The notes under the pieces are model-generated. The model had not been told where the DNA came from. It saw nothing but the letters and a program-made list of their open reading frames with translations, and ran no database searches. A stretch of 64,000 bases of DNA, taken from Promicromonospora thailandica. GTDB taxonomy: Bacteria > Actinomycetota > Actinomycetes > Actinomycetales > Cellulomonadaceae. Numbering within the stretch: the stretch's first letter is position 1; the number at the start of each line of letters is the position of its first letter. Location of the stretch: the NCBI RefSeq assembly GCF_024171955.1, contig NZ_JAMTCS010000003.1:310001-374000 (forward strand), given 5' to 3'. Both the position numbers and the translations under genes were made by a program. Below are positions 53,727-62,861 of the stretch, piece after piece.

Positions 53727-53921
53727 ATGCCGAAGAACAAGACGCACTCCGGCTCCAAGAAGCGGTTCCGGGTCACGGGTAGCGGCAAGGTCATGCGCGA
53801 GCAGACCAACGCCCGCCACTACCTCGAGCACAAGTCCAGCCGTCGTACGCGTCGTCTGGCCATGGACCAGGTCGTCGCCCCGGCCGACGTCAAGAAGATC
53901 AAGAAGCTGCTCGGTAAGTGA
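53727..53921 (+). CDS. rpmI: Ribosomal protein L35
   Basis: 64 residues, basic, with [21 protein letters not shown] and [12 protein letters not shown] typical of bL35, in the large subunit. RBS AGGAGAG. Lies 96 bases after infC, the usual infC-rpmI-rplT order. Confidence 0.98.
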   Translation: MPKNKTHSGSKKRFRVTGSGKVMREQTNARHYLEHKSSRRTRRLAMDQVVAPADVKKIKKLLGK

Positions 53922-53986
53922 CCTCGGCGCGCGCCTGACCGGCGCCGCCCGGAACCCTTCCAGCCCCGAAGTACAAGGAGTCTCAC

Positions 53987-54370
53987 GTGGCACGCGTGAA
54001 GCGGGCAGTCAACGCCCAGAAGAAGCGCCGTACAACCCTTGAGCGCGCCGCCGGTTACCGCGGCCAGCGCTCGCGCCTCTACCGGAAGGCGAAGGAGCAG
54101 GTCACCCACTCGCTCGTCTACGCCTACCGGGACCGGAAGGCGCGCAAGGGCGACTTCCGCAAGCTGTGGATCCAGCGCATCAACGCTGCGTCCCGCGCGC
54201 AGGGTCTGACCTACAACCGCCTCATCCAGGGCCTCAAGGCCGCTGGTGTCGAGGTCGACCGCCGCATGCTCGCCGAGCTCGCGGTCAACGACGTGGCCGC
54301 GTTCAACGCCCTCGTCCAGGTCGCCAAGGACGCGCTGCCGGCGGATGTCAACGCCCCGGCCGCTGCCTGA
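53987..54370 (+). CDS. rplT: Ribosomal protein L20
   Basis: 127 residues, mostly basic helices: [40 protein letters not shown], and [21 protein letters not shown]. Early 50S assembly protein and, in other bacteria, autoregulator of this operon. GTG start, RBS AAGGAG. Confidence 0.98.
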   Translation: MARVKRAVNAQKKRRTTLERAAGYRGQRSRLYRKAKEQVTHSLVYAYRDRKARKGDFRKLWIQRINAASRAQGLTYNRLIQGLKAAGVEVDRRMLAELAVNDVAAFNALVQVAKDALPADVNAPAAA

Positions 54371-54372
54371 GG

Positions 54373-55251
54373 TTGAGCAACATCCCGGACGCCCGGACGG
54401 TGCCGGTGCCTGACGCGACGCTCGCGAACCCGCGAGCCGACCGGGTCAGGCAGGTGCGAGCACTGTCCGGGCGTTCGGCGCGCTCGCGGCACGGTCAGTT
54501 CCTCGTCGAGGGCCCCCAGGGCGTGCGCGAGGCCGTGCGGCACGCGCCCGCCGCCGTCCGCGACGTCTACCTGACGCCGGCGGCGGCGGAGCGGTACGCC
54601 GAGATCGTCGGCGACGCGCGCGCCGCCGGCCTGTACCTGCACGTCGGCACGCCCGAGGTGCTCGAGGCGATGAGCCCCGACGCCCAGGGTGTGCTCGCCG
54701 TCGTGCGCGGCGAGGCGCCGACCCTGGCCGACGCCCTGGCCGCGCGCGACCCCGAGCGGGCCGGGCGGCCGTTGCTCGTGGCCGTGCTGGCGGCCGTGCG
54801 CGACCCCGGCAACGCGGGCACGGTGATCCGCGCCGCGGACGCCGCCGGGGCGGACCTCGTCGTCCTGGCGGGGGAGAGCGTCGACGTGCACAACCCCAAG
54901 GTGGTGCGCTCGACCGCCGGCTCCCTGTTCCACCTGCCCGTCGTCGCGGGGATCCCGCTCGACGCGGCGCTGGCCGAGCTGCGGGCCGCGGGCTGCCTCG
55001 TGCTCGCGGCCGACGGCGCGGGCGCGCTCGACCTCGACGACCTGCTGGACGACGCCGGGAGCGGCACCGCGCCCGACCTCGCCGGCCCGACGGCCTGGGT
55101 GTTCGGCAACGAGGCCTGGGGGCTGCCCGAGGAGCACCGGGCCCTGGCCGACGCCGTCGTCCGGGTGCCGATCCGGGGACGGGCCGAGTCGCTCAACCTG
55201 GCGACCGCCGCCACGGTCTGCCTGTACGCGAGCAGCCGCGCGCAGCGCTGA
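54373..55251 (+). CDS. TrmH/SpoU-family RNA 2'-O-methyltransferase
   Basis: About 292 residues. SpoU N-domain (RSARSRHGQFLVEGPQGVREA) and SPOUT knot motifs: AAVRDPGNAGTVIRAADAAG, FGNEAWGLPEEH, RGRAESLNLATAATVCLYA. Methylates a ribose in rRNA or tRNA with SAM; the site is unknown, though many rplT neighbours are TsnR/RlmB-like. TTG 54373 sits close to the rplT stop; GTG 54400 is an alternative with little RBS support either way. Confidence 0.88.
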   Translation: MSNIPDARTVPVPDATLANPRADRVRQVRALSGRSARSRHGQFLVEGPQGVREAVRHAPAAVRDVYLTPAAAERYAEIVGDARAAGLYLHVGTPEVLEAMSPDAQGVLAVVRGEAPTLADALAARDPERAGRPLLVAVLAAVRDPGNAGTVIRAADAAGADLVVLAGESVDVHNPKVVRSTAGSLFHLPVVAGIPLDAALAELRAAGCLVLAADGAGALDLDDLLDDAGSGTAPDLAGPTAWVFGNEAWGLPEEHRALADAVVRVPIRGRAESLNLATAATVCLYASSRAQR

Positions 55252-55305
55252 GCCGTGCCCACGCTCACGGTGTCCGGCCCACGGTGTCCGGACTACCGTG
55301 GTCGG

Positions 55306-55761
55306 ATGAGGTACATCCCTGACCTGAGGCGCATCAGCGAGGCCGCTGCCGAGTCGTTCGGCGTGCGGCAGGTGTACGGCGAGCCGGTGGAGCGCGACGG
55401 TGTGGTCGTCGTCCCGGCGGTGCGCGTGGTCTCCGGAGGCGGTGCGGGCGGCGGGGGTGGCAGCGACGCCGGGTCGGCGGCCGGTCCCGCTGCCGAGCCG
55501 GGCGCCGAACCGGACGACGCGGAGGCCCCGGCCGCCGACGGTGCGCCGGCCGGCGACGAGCCGCGCCCGCCGGCCGAGGGCGGGGGTGGGGGCGTGGGCT
55601 TCGGCCGGCGCGCCGAACCTGCCGGAGCCTTCGTCCTCGACGACCGTGGCGTGCGCTGGGTGCCGGCCCTCGACGTGAACCGGATCGTCCTGGGCGGGCA
55701 GGTGGCGTTCGTGCTGGCGGCCGTCGTCGTCGGCTGGGCGCTGACCCGCCGCCGCAGGTAG
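55306..55761 (+). CDS. GerW/YtfJ-like protein with C-terminal membrane helix
   Basis: 151 residues. RYIPDLRRISEAAAESFGVRQVYGEPVERDGVVVVPAVRVVSGGGAG (in parts), a long Gly/Ala/Pro/Asp linker, GVGFGRRAEPAGAFVLDDRGVRWVPAL, then a membrane helix (VAFVLAAVVVGWAL). Matches the GerW sporulation-protein family, found also in non-sporulating actinobacteria; role unknown. TACCGT ends six bases before ATG, so leaderless. Confidence 0.75.
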   Translation: MRYIPDLRRISEAAAESFGVRQVYGEPVERDGVVVVPAVRVVSGGGAGGGGGSDAGSAAGPAAEPGAEPDDAEAPAADGAPAGDEPRPPAEGGGGGVGFGRRAEPAGAFVLDDRGVRWVPALDVNRIVLGGQVAFVLAAVVVGWALTRRRR

Positions 55762-55797
55762 GGCGGGGCGGGGCGCGCTCGCGCCTAGGATCGTGCC

Positions 55798-56394
55798 GTG
55801 CGGTTGTTCACGGCGGTCGTCCCGCCCCCGAGCGTCCTTGACCACCTCGAGCTCGCGATCGACGGCGTACCCGCGTCGCCGCGCTGGGTGCCGCGGGAGA
55901 ACCTGCACATCACGCTCGCGTTCTACGCCGACCTGCCCGAGGGGACGGTCCCTGAGCTGTGCGAGGAGCTCGCTGCCGTGGCGCGCAAGCACGGCCCGGT
56001 CGACCTGCGGCTGCGTGGTGCCGGGTCGTTCGGTGCCCGCGTCCTGTGGATCGGCGTCGACGGGCGGACGGACGCGCTGCGCGACCTGGCCGCCGACTGC
56101 CTGGCGGCCTCGCCCCGCGAGGTGCCCGACGACGTGAAGCCGCACCGTGCGCACGTCACCGTGGCCCGGGCACGCGCCGGCCAGGTGAAGCCGCCGCGCG
56201 GCCGGGACCGCTGGGGCAAGCGCGGCGGTGGCGAGCCGCGCTCCGCGCTGGAGCCCGCCGCGCAGGCGCTGTCCGTCTACGCGGGGCCGGCATGGACGGC
56301 GGACACCCTCGCGCTCGTCGAGTCGCGCCCCGGGGAGGGGCCGCAGGGCGGGCCGCTCTACGACGTCGTGGAGACCTGGTCGCTCGACGGCTGA
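55798..56394 (+). CDS. thpR: RNA 2',3'-cyclic phosphodiesterase / 2'-5' RNA ligase (ThpR)
   Basis: 198 residues with both catalytic HxTx motifs: HITLAFYADLPEG and HRAHVTVARA. 2H-phosphoesterase fold. Opens 2',3'-cyclic phosphates or joins RNA halves in vitro; its in vivo substrate is unknown. An insert (PRGRDRWGKRGGGEPRS) is basic and Gly-rich. TAGGAT ends six bases before the GTG start. Confidence 0.88.
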   Translation: MRLFTAVVPPPSVLDHLELAIDGVPASPRWVPRENLHITLAFYADLPEGTVPELCEELAAVARKHGPVDLRLRGAGSFGARVLWIGVDGRTDALRDLAADCLAASPREVPDDVKPHRAHVTVARARAGQVKPPRGRDRWGKRGGGEPRSALEPAAQALSVYAGPAWTADTLALVESRPGEGPQGGPLYDVVETWSLDG

Positions 56395-56526
56395 GCCGTC
56401 GCCCACGCACCCGCTCTCCGCCGGCACGCCCGTAGAAAAAGTGTGCCAAGCACGGCGTCCCGTCCCCACCGATCCCGTTGCCCGGTTCCGTGGGCGCATG
56501 GAATGATGGCGGCATGCAGCCGTTGA

Positions 56527-57771
<1,245 letters not shown>

Positions 57772-57772
57772 A

Positions 57773-60331
57773 GTGCCCCTCATCGTGAAGGACTGGCTGG
57801 CCGACCACGTCGAGCTGCCCGCCGACCTCACCGCCGAGCAGCTGGCGGCCGATCTCGTGAAGGTCGGCCTGGAGGAAGAGGCGATCCACCCCGCGGCCGT
57901 GACCGGACCGCTGGTGGTCGGCCGCGTGCTGGAGCAGACGCCGGAGCCCCAGAAGAACGGCAAGACGATCAACTGGTGCCGGGTCGACGTCGGCCCGGAG
58001 CACAACGACGAGCAGGGCGCGCGCGGCATCGTGTGCGGCGCGCACAACTTCGGCGTCGGTGACCTCGTGGTGGTCGCCCTGCCCGGCACCGTGCTGCCCG
58101 GCCCGTTCCCGATCGCCGCGCGCAAGACGTACGGCCACGTGTCCGACGGCATGATCTGCTCGGTCCGTGAGCTCGGCATCGGCGAGGACCACGACGGGAT
58201 CCTGGTCCTGACGCGCGCGGGGCACGACGCCGCCGATCTCACGCCGGGGCAGGACGCGATCGCGCTCCTCGGCCTGGGCGAGGAGGTCCTGGAGATCAAC
58301 GTGACGCCGGACCGCGGCTACGCGTTCAGCTACCGCGGGGTGGCCCGCGAGTACGCGCACTCCACGGGCGCGAAGTTCACCGACCACGGTCTGCCCTCGG
58401 GTGCCGAGCCCGCGGCGACCGCGGACGGCTTCGAGGTGCGCGTCCAGGACGACGCACCGATCAACGGCGTGGCCGGGTGCGACCGGTTCGTGACGCGGAT
58501 CGTGCGGGGCATCGACCCGTCCGCGCCCACGCCGGCGTGGATGAAGCACCGCCTCGAGGGTTCGGGCATGCGCTCGATCTCGCTGGCCGTGGACGTCACC
58601 AACTACGTGATGCTCGACCTGGGGCAGCCGCTGCACGCCTACGACCTCGCCAAGGTCGCTGGCCCGGTCGTCGTGCGCCGGGCCGCGGCGGGCGAGCGGC
58701 TCACGACGCTCGACGACGTGGACCGCGCGCTCGACACGGAGGACCTGCTCATCACCGACTCGCCCGACGGCCCGGGCAGCCGGGTGCTCGGCCTCGCCGG
58801 CGTGATGGGGGGCGCCTCCTCCGAGGTCAGCGACACCACCACGGACGTGCTCGTGGAGGCGGCGCACTTCGACCAGATCACCGTGGCGCGCACCTCGCGG
58901 CGGCACAAGCTCTCGAGCGAGGCCGCCAAGCGGTTCGAGCGCGGGGTCGACCCCCTGCTGCCGCCCGTCGCGGCGCAGCGCGTGGTCGACCTGCTCGTCG
59001 AGCTGGGCGGCGGCACCGCCGACCCGGCCGTGAGCGACCTCGACGAGACCGCGGGGGCGCTGCCCGGGCCCGTCGAGCTCAAGCTGTCGGAGCCCACGCG
59101 GCTCGCGGGCGTCGAGTACACGCCCGAGCAGGTGCGCGGCACGCTCGAGGAGATCGGCGCGACGGTCGAGCCGGCCCGCGAGGGCGTGCTCACCGTCACG
59201 CCGCCCACCTGGCGCCCGGACCTCACCGGACCGGCCGACCTGGTCGAGGAGGTCGTCCGCATCCAGGGCTACGACCAGGTGCCCTCGGTGCTCCCGTCCG
59301 CCCCGGGCGGCCGGGGCCTGACCGCCGAGCAGCGCACGCGCCGGTCGGTCGCGCGGGCGCTCGCAGAGTCGGGCTTCGTCGAGACGCTCAGCTACCCCTT
59401 CGTCGGCACGCCCGAGTACGACGCGCTCGGCCTCCCGGCCGATGACGAGCGGCGTGCGTCGCTGCGCCTGGTCAACCCCATGGCGGACGACAAGCCGCTG
59501 ATGCGGTCGACCCTGCTCGTCACGCTGCTCGACACGGTGCGCCGCAACGTGTCGCGCGGGCTGACCGACCTCGCCGTGTACGAGGTCGGCCTGGTCACGC
59601 GGCCGGCTCCGGGCGCCCCCGCGGCGCCCACGCTGCCCGGCGGCGCACGACCCACCGACGAGCAGCTCGCCGCGCTCGACGCCGCTGTGCCGCACCAGCC
59701 GCGGCTGGTCGCCGGCGTGCTGACCGGCCGGCGTGAGCTCGCCGGCTGGTGGGGTGCGGGTCGCGCGGCCGGCTGGGAGGACGCCCTGGCGGCGGCGCGG
59801 CTGGTGACCGAGCGGGCCGGGGTCGAGGTCGTCGTCGTGCCGGACACGCAGCGGATGCCGTGGCACCCGGGCCGGTGTGCTCGGCTGGAGCTCGCCGACG
59901 GCACCGTCGTCGGCCACGCCGGCGAGCTGCACCCCAAGGTCGTCGAGACCCTCGGGCTGCCCGCTCGCGCCGCGGCGTTCGAGGTGGACCTGACCGTCCT
60001 GGTCGGGGCCGCCTCGGGTGAGCCCGTCGTGGCGACGCCGGTGTCGGCGTTCCCTGCCGCCAAGGAGGACTTCGCCTTCGTGGTCGACGGTGACGTGCCC
60101 GCCGAGGCGGTGCGGTCGGCGATCGTGACCGGCGCCGGTGACCTGCTGGAGGAGGTCGCGCTGTTCGACGTCTTCACCGGCGAGCAGGTGGGCGAGGGGC
60201 GCAAGTCCCTGGCGTACTCGCTCCGCCTGCGGGCCGCGGACCGGACCCTGTCCGCGCAGGAGGTTCGCGCGGTGCGGGACGCCGTCGTGGAGTCGGCGGC
60301 GCAGCGGGTCGGAGCGGTGCTCCGTGGCTGA
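57773..60331 (+). CDS. pheT: Phenylalanyl-tRNA synthetase beta subunit
   Basis: 852 residues. Order: N-terminal tRNA-binding OB domain (about 40-155), B3/B4 editing domain (about 205-400, with DYGVTNYVMLDLGQPLHAYD-like NYVMLDLGQPLHAYD), B5 domain (about 430-500), catalytic-like core, and C-terminal anticodon-binding FDX-ACB domain (ending AVRDAVVESAAQRVGAVLRG). Acts as an (alpha-beta)2 tetramer with PheS. GTG start. Overlaps the following SDR gene by eight bases. Confidence 0.97.
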   Translation: MPLIVKDWLADHVELPADLTAEQLAADLVKVGLEEEAIHPAAVTGPLVVGRVLEQTPEPQKNGKTINWCRVDVGPEHNDEQGARGIVCGAHNFGVGDLVVVALPGTVLPGPFPIAARKTYGHVSDGMICSVRELGIGEDHDGILVLTRAGHDAADLTPGQDAIALLGLGEEVLEINVTPDRGYAFSYRGVAREYAHSTGAKFTDHGLPSGAEPAATADGFEVRVQDDAPINGVAGCDRFVTRIVRGIDPSAPTPAWMKHRLEGSGMRSISLAVDVTNYVMLDLGQPLHAYDLAKVAGPVVVRRAAAGERLTTLDDVDRALDTEDLLITDSPDGPGSRVLGLAGVMGGASSEVSDTTTDVLVEAAHFDQITVARTSRRHKLSSEAAKRFERGVDPLLPPVAAQRVVDLLVELGGGTADPAVSDLDETAGALPGPVELKLSEPTRLAGVEYTPEQVRGTLEEIGATVEPAREGVLTVTPPTWRPDLTGPADLVEEVVRIQGYDQVPSVLPSAPGGRGLTAEQRTRRSVARALAESGFVETLSYPFVGTPEYDALGLPADDERRASLRLVNPMADDKPLMRSTLLVTLLDTVRRNVSRGLTDLAVYEVGLVTRPAPGAPAAPTLPGGARPTDEQLAALDAAVPHQPRLVAGVLTGRRELAGWWGAGRAAGWEDALAAARLVTERAGVEVVVVPDTQRMPWHPGRCARLELADGTVVGHAGELHPKVVETLGLPARAAAFEVDLTVLVGAASGEPVVATPVSAFPAAKEDFAFVVDGDVPAEAVRSAIVTGAGDLLEEVALFDVFTGEQVGEGRKSLAYSLRLRAADRTLSAQEVRAVRDAVVESAAQRVGAVLRG

Positions 60332-61205
60332 GCCGAGCGGAGGGTCGCAGGTGGCGCCGGCGGGACAGGTCCCGCCGGCGCGCACCGCGCTGGTCACAGG
60401 CGCCTCACGTGGCATCGGCCGGGAGATCGCGCTGGGTCTCGCGCGGGCAGGGCTGGACGTCGCCCTGCTCGCGCGGGACGCGGAGCGCATCCGGTCCGTC
60501 GCCGAGGGCGTCCGGGCGCTCGGCGTGACCGCGGTCGAGCTGACCGCCGACGTCTCGGACGCGGCGGCCGTGAACGCCGCCGTGGCGCACGCCGAGGAGG
60601 TGCTCGGCTCGATCGACCTGCTCGTCAACAACGCGGGTGCGCTGGAGTCGGAGCACCCCCTGTGGGAGGCGGACCCCGACGAGTGGTGGTCGGTCTTCGA
60701 GACCAACGTGCGGGGGCCGTTCCTCTTCGACCGTGCGGTGGTGCCCGGCATGATCGCGCGCGGCGGCGGGCGGGTCGTCGACCTGGCCTCCGGGGCCAGC
60801 TCGCACGAGATGCGGGGCGGCAGCTCGGCGTACAACGCGAGCAAGACCGCCCTGCTGCGGCTCGGTGCCAACCTGCACGACGACGGGTTCCGGCACGGGC
60901 TGCGGGTCTTCGAGCTCGCGCCTGGCGTGGTGCGCACCGACATGTCGACCGGCATGACCCTGCACCAGGGCCGCACCGAGTGGACGTCGGTCGAGCGGGT
61001 CACCGACGTGGTGAACGCCATCGCGGCGGGCGAGCTCGACGCCTGCTCGGGCTGGTTCCTGCGGGTCTCCGACGACACGCCGGAGTCCCTGAAGGAGCGC
61101 GCCGCGCAGGTCGCCGCGGAGGGCACCCAGGCCACGGCCCGCCGCCTCCGCGTGCTCCCGGCGGGCAGCGACGACCCGCTGACGAGAGCCCTCACGACCC
61201 GCTGA
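60324..61205 (+). CDS. Short-chain dehydrogenase/reductase
   Basis: 293 residues. Rossmann motif TGASRGIG (about 25-32), NNAGALESE, and the catalytic YNASK pair. NAD(P)-dependent; substrate unknown. C-terminal about 50 residues are an extension (TPESLKERAAQVAAEGTQAT) not typical of the shortest SDRs. GTG 60324 overlaps the pheT end, so it is coupled to it by chance of position. Confidence 0.9.
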   Translation: MAEPSGGSQVAPAGQVPPARTALVTGASRGIGREIALGLARAGLDVALLARDAERIRSVAEGVRALGVTAVELTADVSDAAAVNAAVAHAEEVLGSIDLLVNNAGALESEHPLWEADPDEWWSVFETNVRGPFLFDRAVVPGMIARGGGRVVDLASGASSHEMRGGSSAYNASKTALLRLGANLHDDGFRHGLRVFELAPGVVRTDMSTGMTLHQGRTEWTSVERVTDVVNAIAAGELDACSGWFLRVSDDTPESLKERAAQVAAEGTQATARRLRVLPAGSDDPLTRALTTR

Positions 61206-61284
61206 GTACCCGCCTGGCCCCGCGCCCACCCCGCCCGGCCCCGCCCGGCGCCGCCCGGGGGCCGAGCCGCGCCCGCCCCCTTCT

Positions 61285-61346
61285 CTTCGAGACCGAGGTT
61301 GCTTCGCTTTGACAGGGCTCAAAGCGAAGCAACCTCGGTCTCGAAG
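61285..61346. terminator. Perfect 28-bp inverted repeat
   Basis: Left arm 61285-61312, six-base loop CAGGGC, right arm 61319-61346, all paired. Between convergent SDR and SGNH genes. Lower GC than its flanks. Probably a two-way terminator; unusually long and exact. Confidence 0.8.
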
Positions 61347-61402
61347 GTGATCGGCGGCGGGTGAGGGGGCCAGCGGCGGGTGAGGGGGCCGGCGGCGGGC
61401 CG

Positions 61403-62671
61403 TCAGTGGGTCGAGAGCACCGCGCGCCGGAGGCGGTCCAGCGGCACCGACCGGGCGATCGCCGTCTGCCCCGCGATGTTGGCGTGCACGCCGTCCCCGG
61501 TGTCGTACTCGGGCCGGATCGAGTTGGCGTTCGCCGGGTCCCGCAGCACGGCGTCGAAGTCGAAGACACCGTCGCACGTGCCCGAGCAGTTGCCGCCGCC
61601 GCGCACGAACTGGTTGACGACGGCGCGGCGTGCGTTCTGCTCCGCCGTGTAGCCCGGCCGCGGCGTGATCGGCGTGACGAACACCTTGATCCCCGCCGCG
61701 CGCAGCCGGGCGAACGTGTCGCGGTACGCCGCCAGGATGGTCTCGGCGCTGCAGTTGTTGGCCAGGTCGTTGGTGCCGTAGTAGTAGATGACCGCCTTGA
61801 CGTCGTGCAGGGCGAGCACGTCGCGGTCCAGCCGGGTGACGCCGTCGTTGCCGTCGCCCCCGCACGCCGGTGCCGCCGTCGTCCCGGAGATGCCCTCGTT
61901 GACCACGGAGATCTGGCGGTCGCCCGGCAGCTCGTCGACGACGCGCCGTGCGAGCGTGTCGGTCCAGCGCTGGAAGACGGCGGGCGGCGGGCAGCCGGGA
62001 CCGCAGCTGTCTGCGCCCACGCCGTCGACCACGGAGCTGCCGTACGCCACCACGGTGCCGCCGACGCGGGGGCCGAGCACGTCCACGGCGCTGACCAGGT
62101 AGGTCCAGCCGTGCGTCTCGGGGAAGCCGCCGCCCGAGGTGTCGGTGGTCCGGTCGCCGCCGTTCGGCGTCGAGAAGTAGTTGGTGCGGCCGGCCAGGTC
62201 GTGCAGCATCATCCGGGTGGGGCCGGACAGGTAGAAGCTGACGGCGACGTCGGCCAGGTCGGACGTCGCGAGGGCGACCGGGTCGCTCCAGACCTGCCCG
62301 CCGGCCGGGATCGACACCCTGCGGGCGCCACCGAAGGTGACGCTGCGCAAGCTCTCCGGCCGGACGGCGGCACCCCCGGCGCTCAGGCCCGCCGTCGTGG
62401 CGTCCACCACCAGCGGCGCCGTACCGAACTGGTTCTGCAGCCGTAGGCGCAGCGCGGAGCCGCCCTGCGTCACCCGGGTCACGATACGGACCGACCGGTT
62501 CTGGAAGGTCTCCGGGCTCAGTCCGGAGGCGCGCTGCTGCGACTGCGCCCACGACGTCGACCACGTGTCGGCGCGTGGTGCGGACGCCCCCGCGGTGACG
62601 CCGCCGCTGACGACGACCCCCGCCGCCGTGACGACCGTGATCAGGGCACGTGCAAGGTCTCGGAACACCAT
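61403..62671 (-). CDS. Secreted SGNH/GDSL hydrolase
   Basis: 422 residues. Signal peptide (to about residue 32), an N-terminal beta-rich domain (TQGGSALRLRLQNQFGTAPL), then an SGNH domain. Block I reads AYGSSVVDGVG, so GDS is GSS, block III YGTNDLANN, block V DGVHAN. This GSSVVDG group is common among secreted carbohydrate esterases or lipases; substrate unknown. Several cysteines in pairs suggest disulfides. Start chosen at ATG 62671 because it gives the signal peptide. Confidence 0.87.
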   Translation of the reverse strand: MVFRDLARALITVVTAAGVVVSGGVTAGASAPRADTWSTSWAQSQQRASGLSPETFQNRSVRIVTRVTQGGSALRLRLQNQFGTAPLVVDATTAGLSAGGAAVRPESLRSVTFGGARRVSIPAGGQVWSDPVALATSDLADVAVSFYLSGPTRMMLHDLAGRTNYFSTPNGGDRTTDTSGGGFPETHGWTYLVSAVDVLGPRVGGTVVAYGSSVVDGVGADSCGPGCPPPAVFQRWTDTLARRVVDELPGDRQISVVNEGISGTTAAPACGGDGNDGVTRLDRDVLALHDVKAVIYYYGTNDLANNCSAETILAAYRDTFARLRAAGIKVFVTPITPRPGYTAEQNARRAVVNQFVRGGGNCSGTCDGVFDFDAVLRDPANANSIRPEYDTGDGVHANIAGQTAIARSVPLDRLRRAVLSTH

Positions 62672-62861
62672 CGGTCCACCCGCTTCGCTGCTCGGACTGC
62701 TCGGCACGGCGGACCGCCCGTGCGGCCCGCCAGAGGGGAACGTACGACCCGGGAAACGGACTGTCAACGCTGTCATCAGGAGAGAAGGTTTTTTGCTGGC
62801 ACGCCCGGTGAGCCGTCCGTACGGTGGACGAGCAGCAGTCCCCTCGACCAAGGAGACCACC

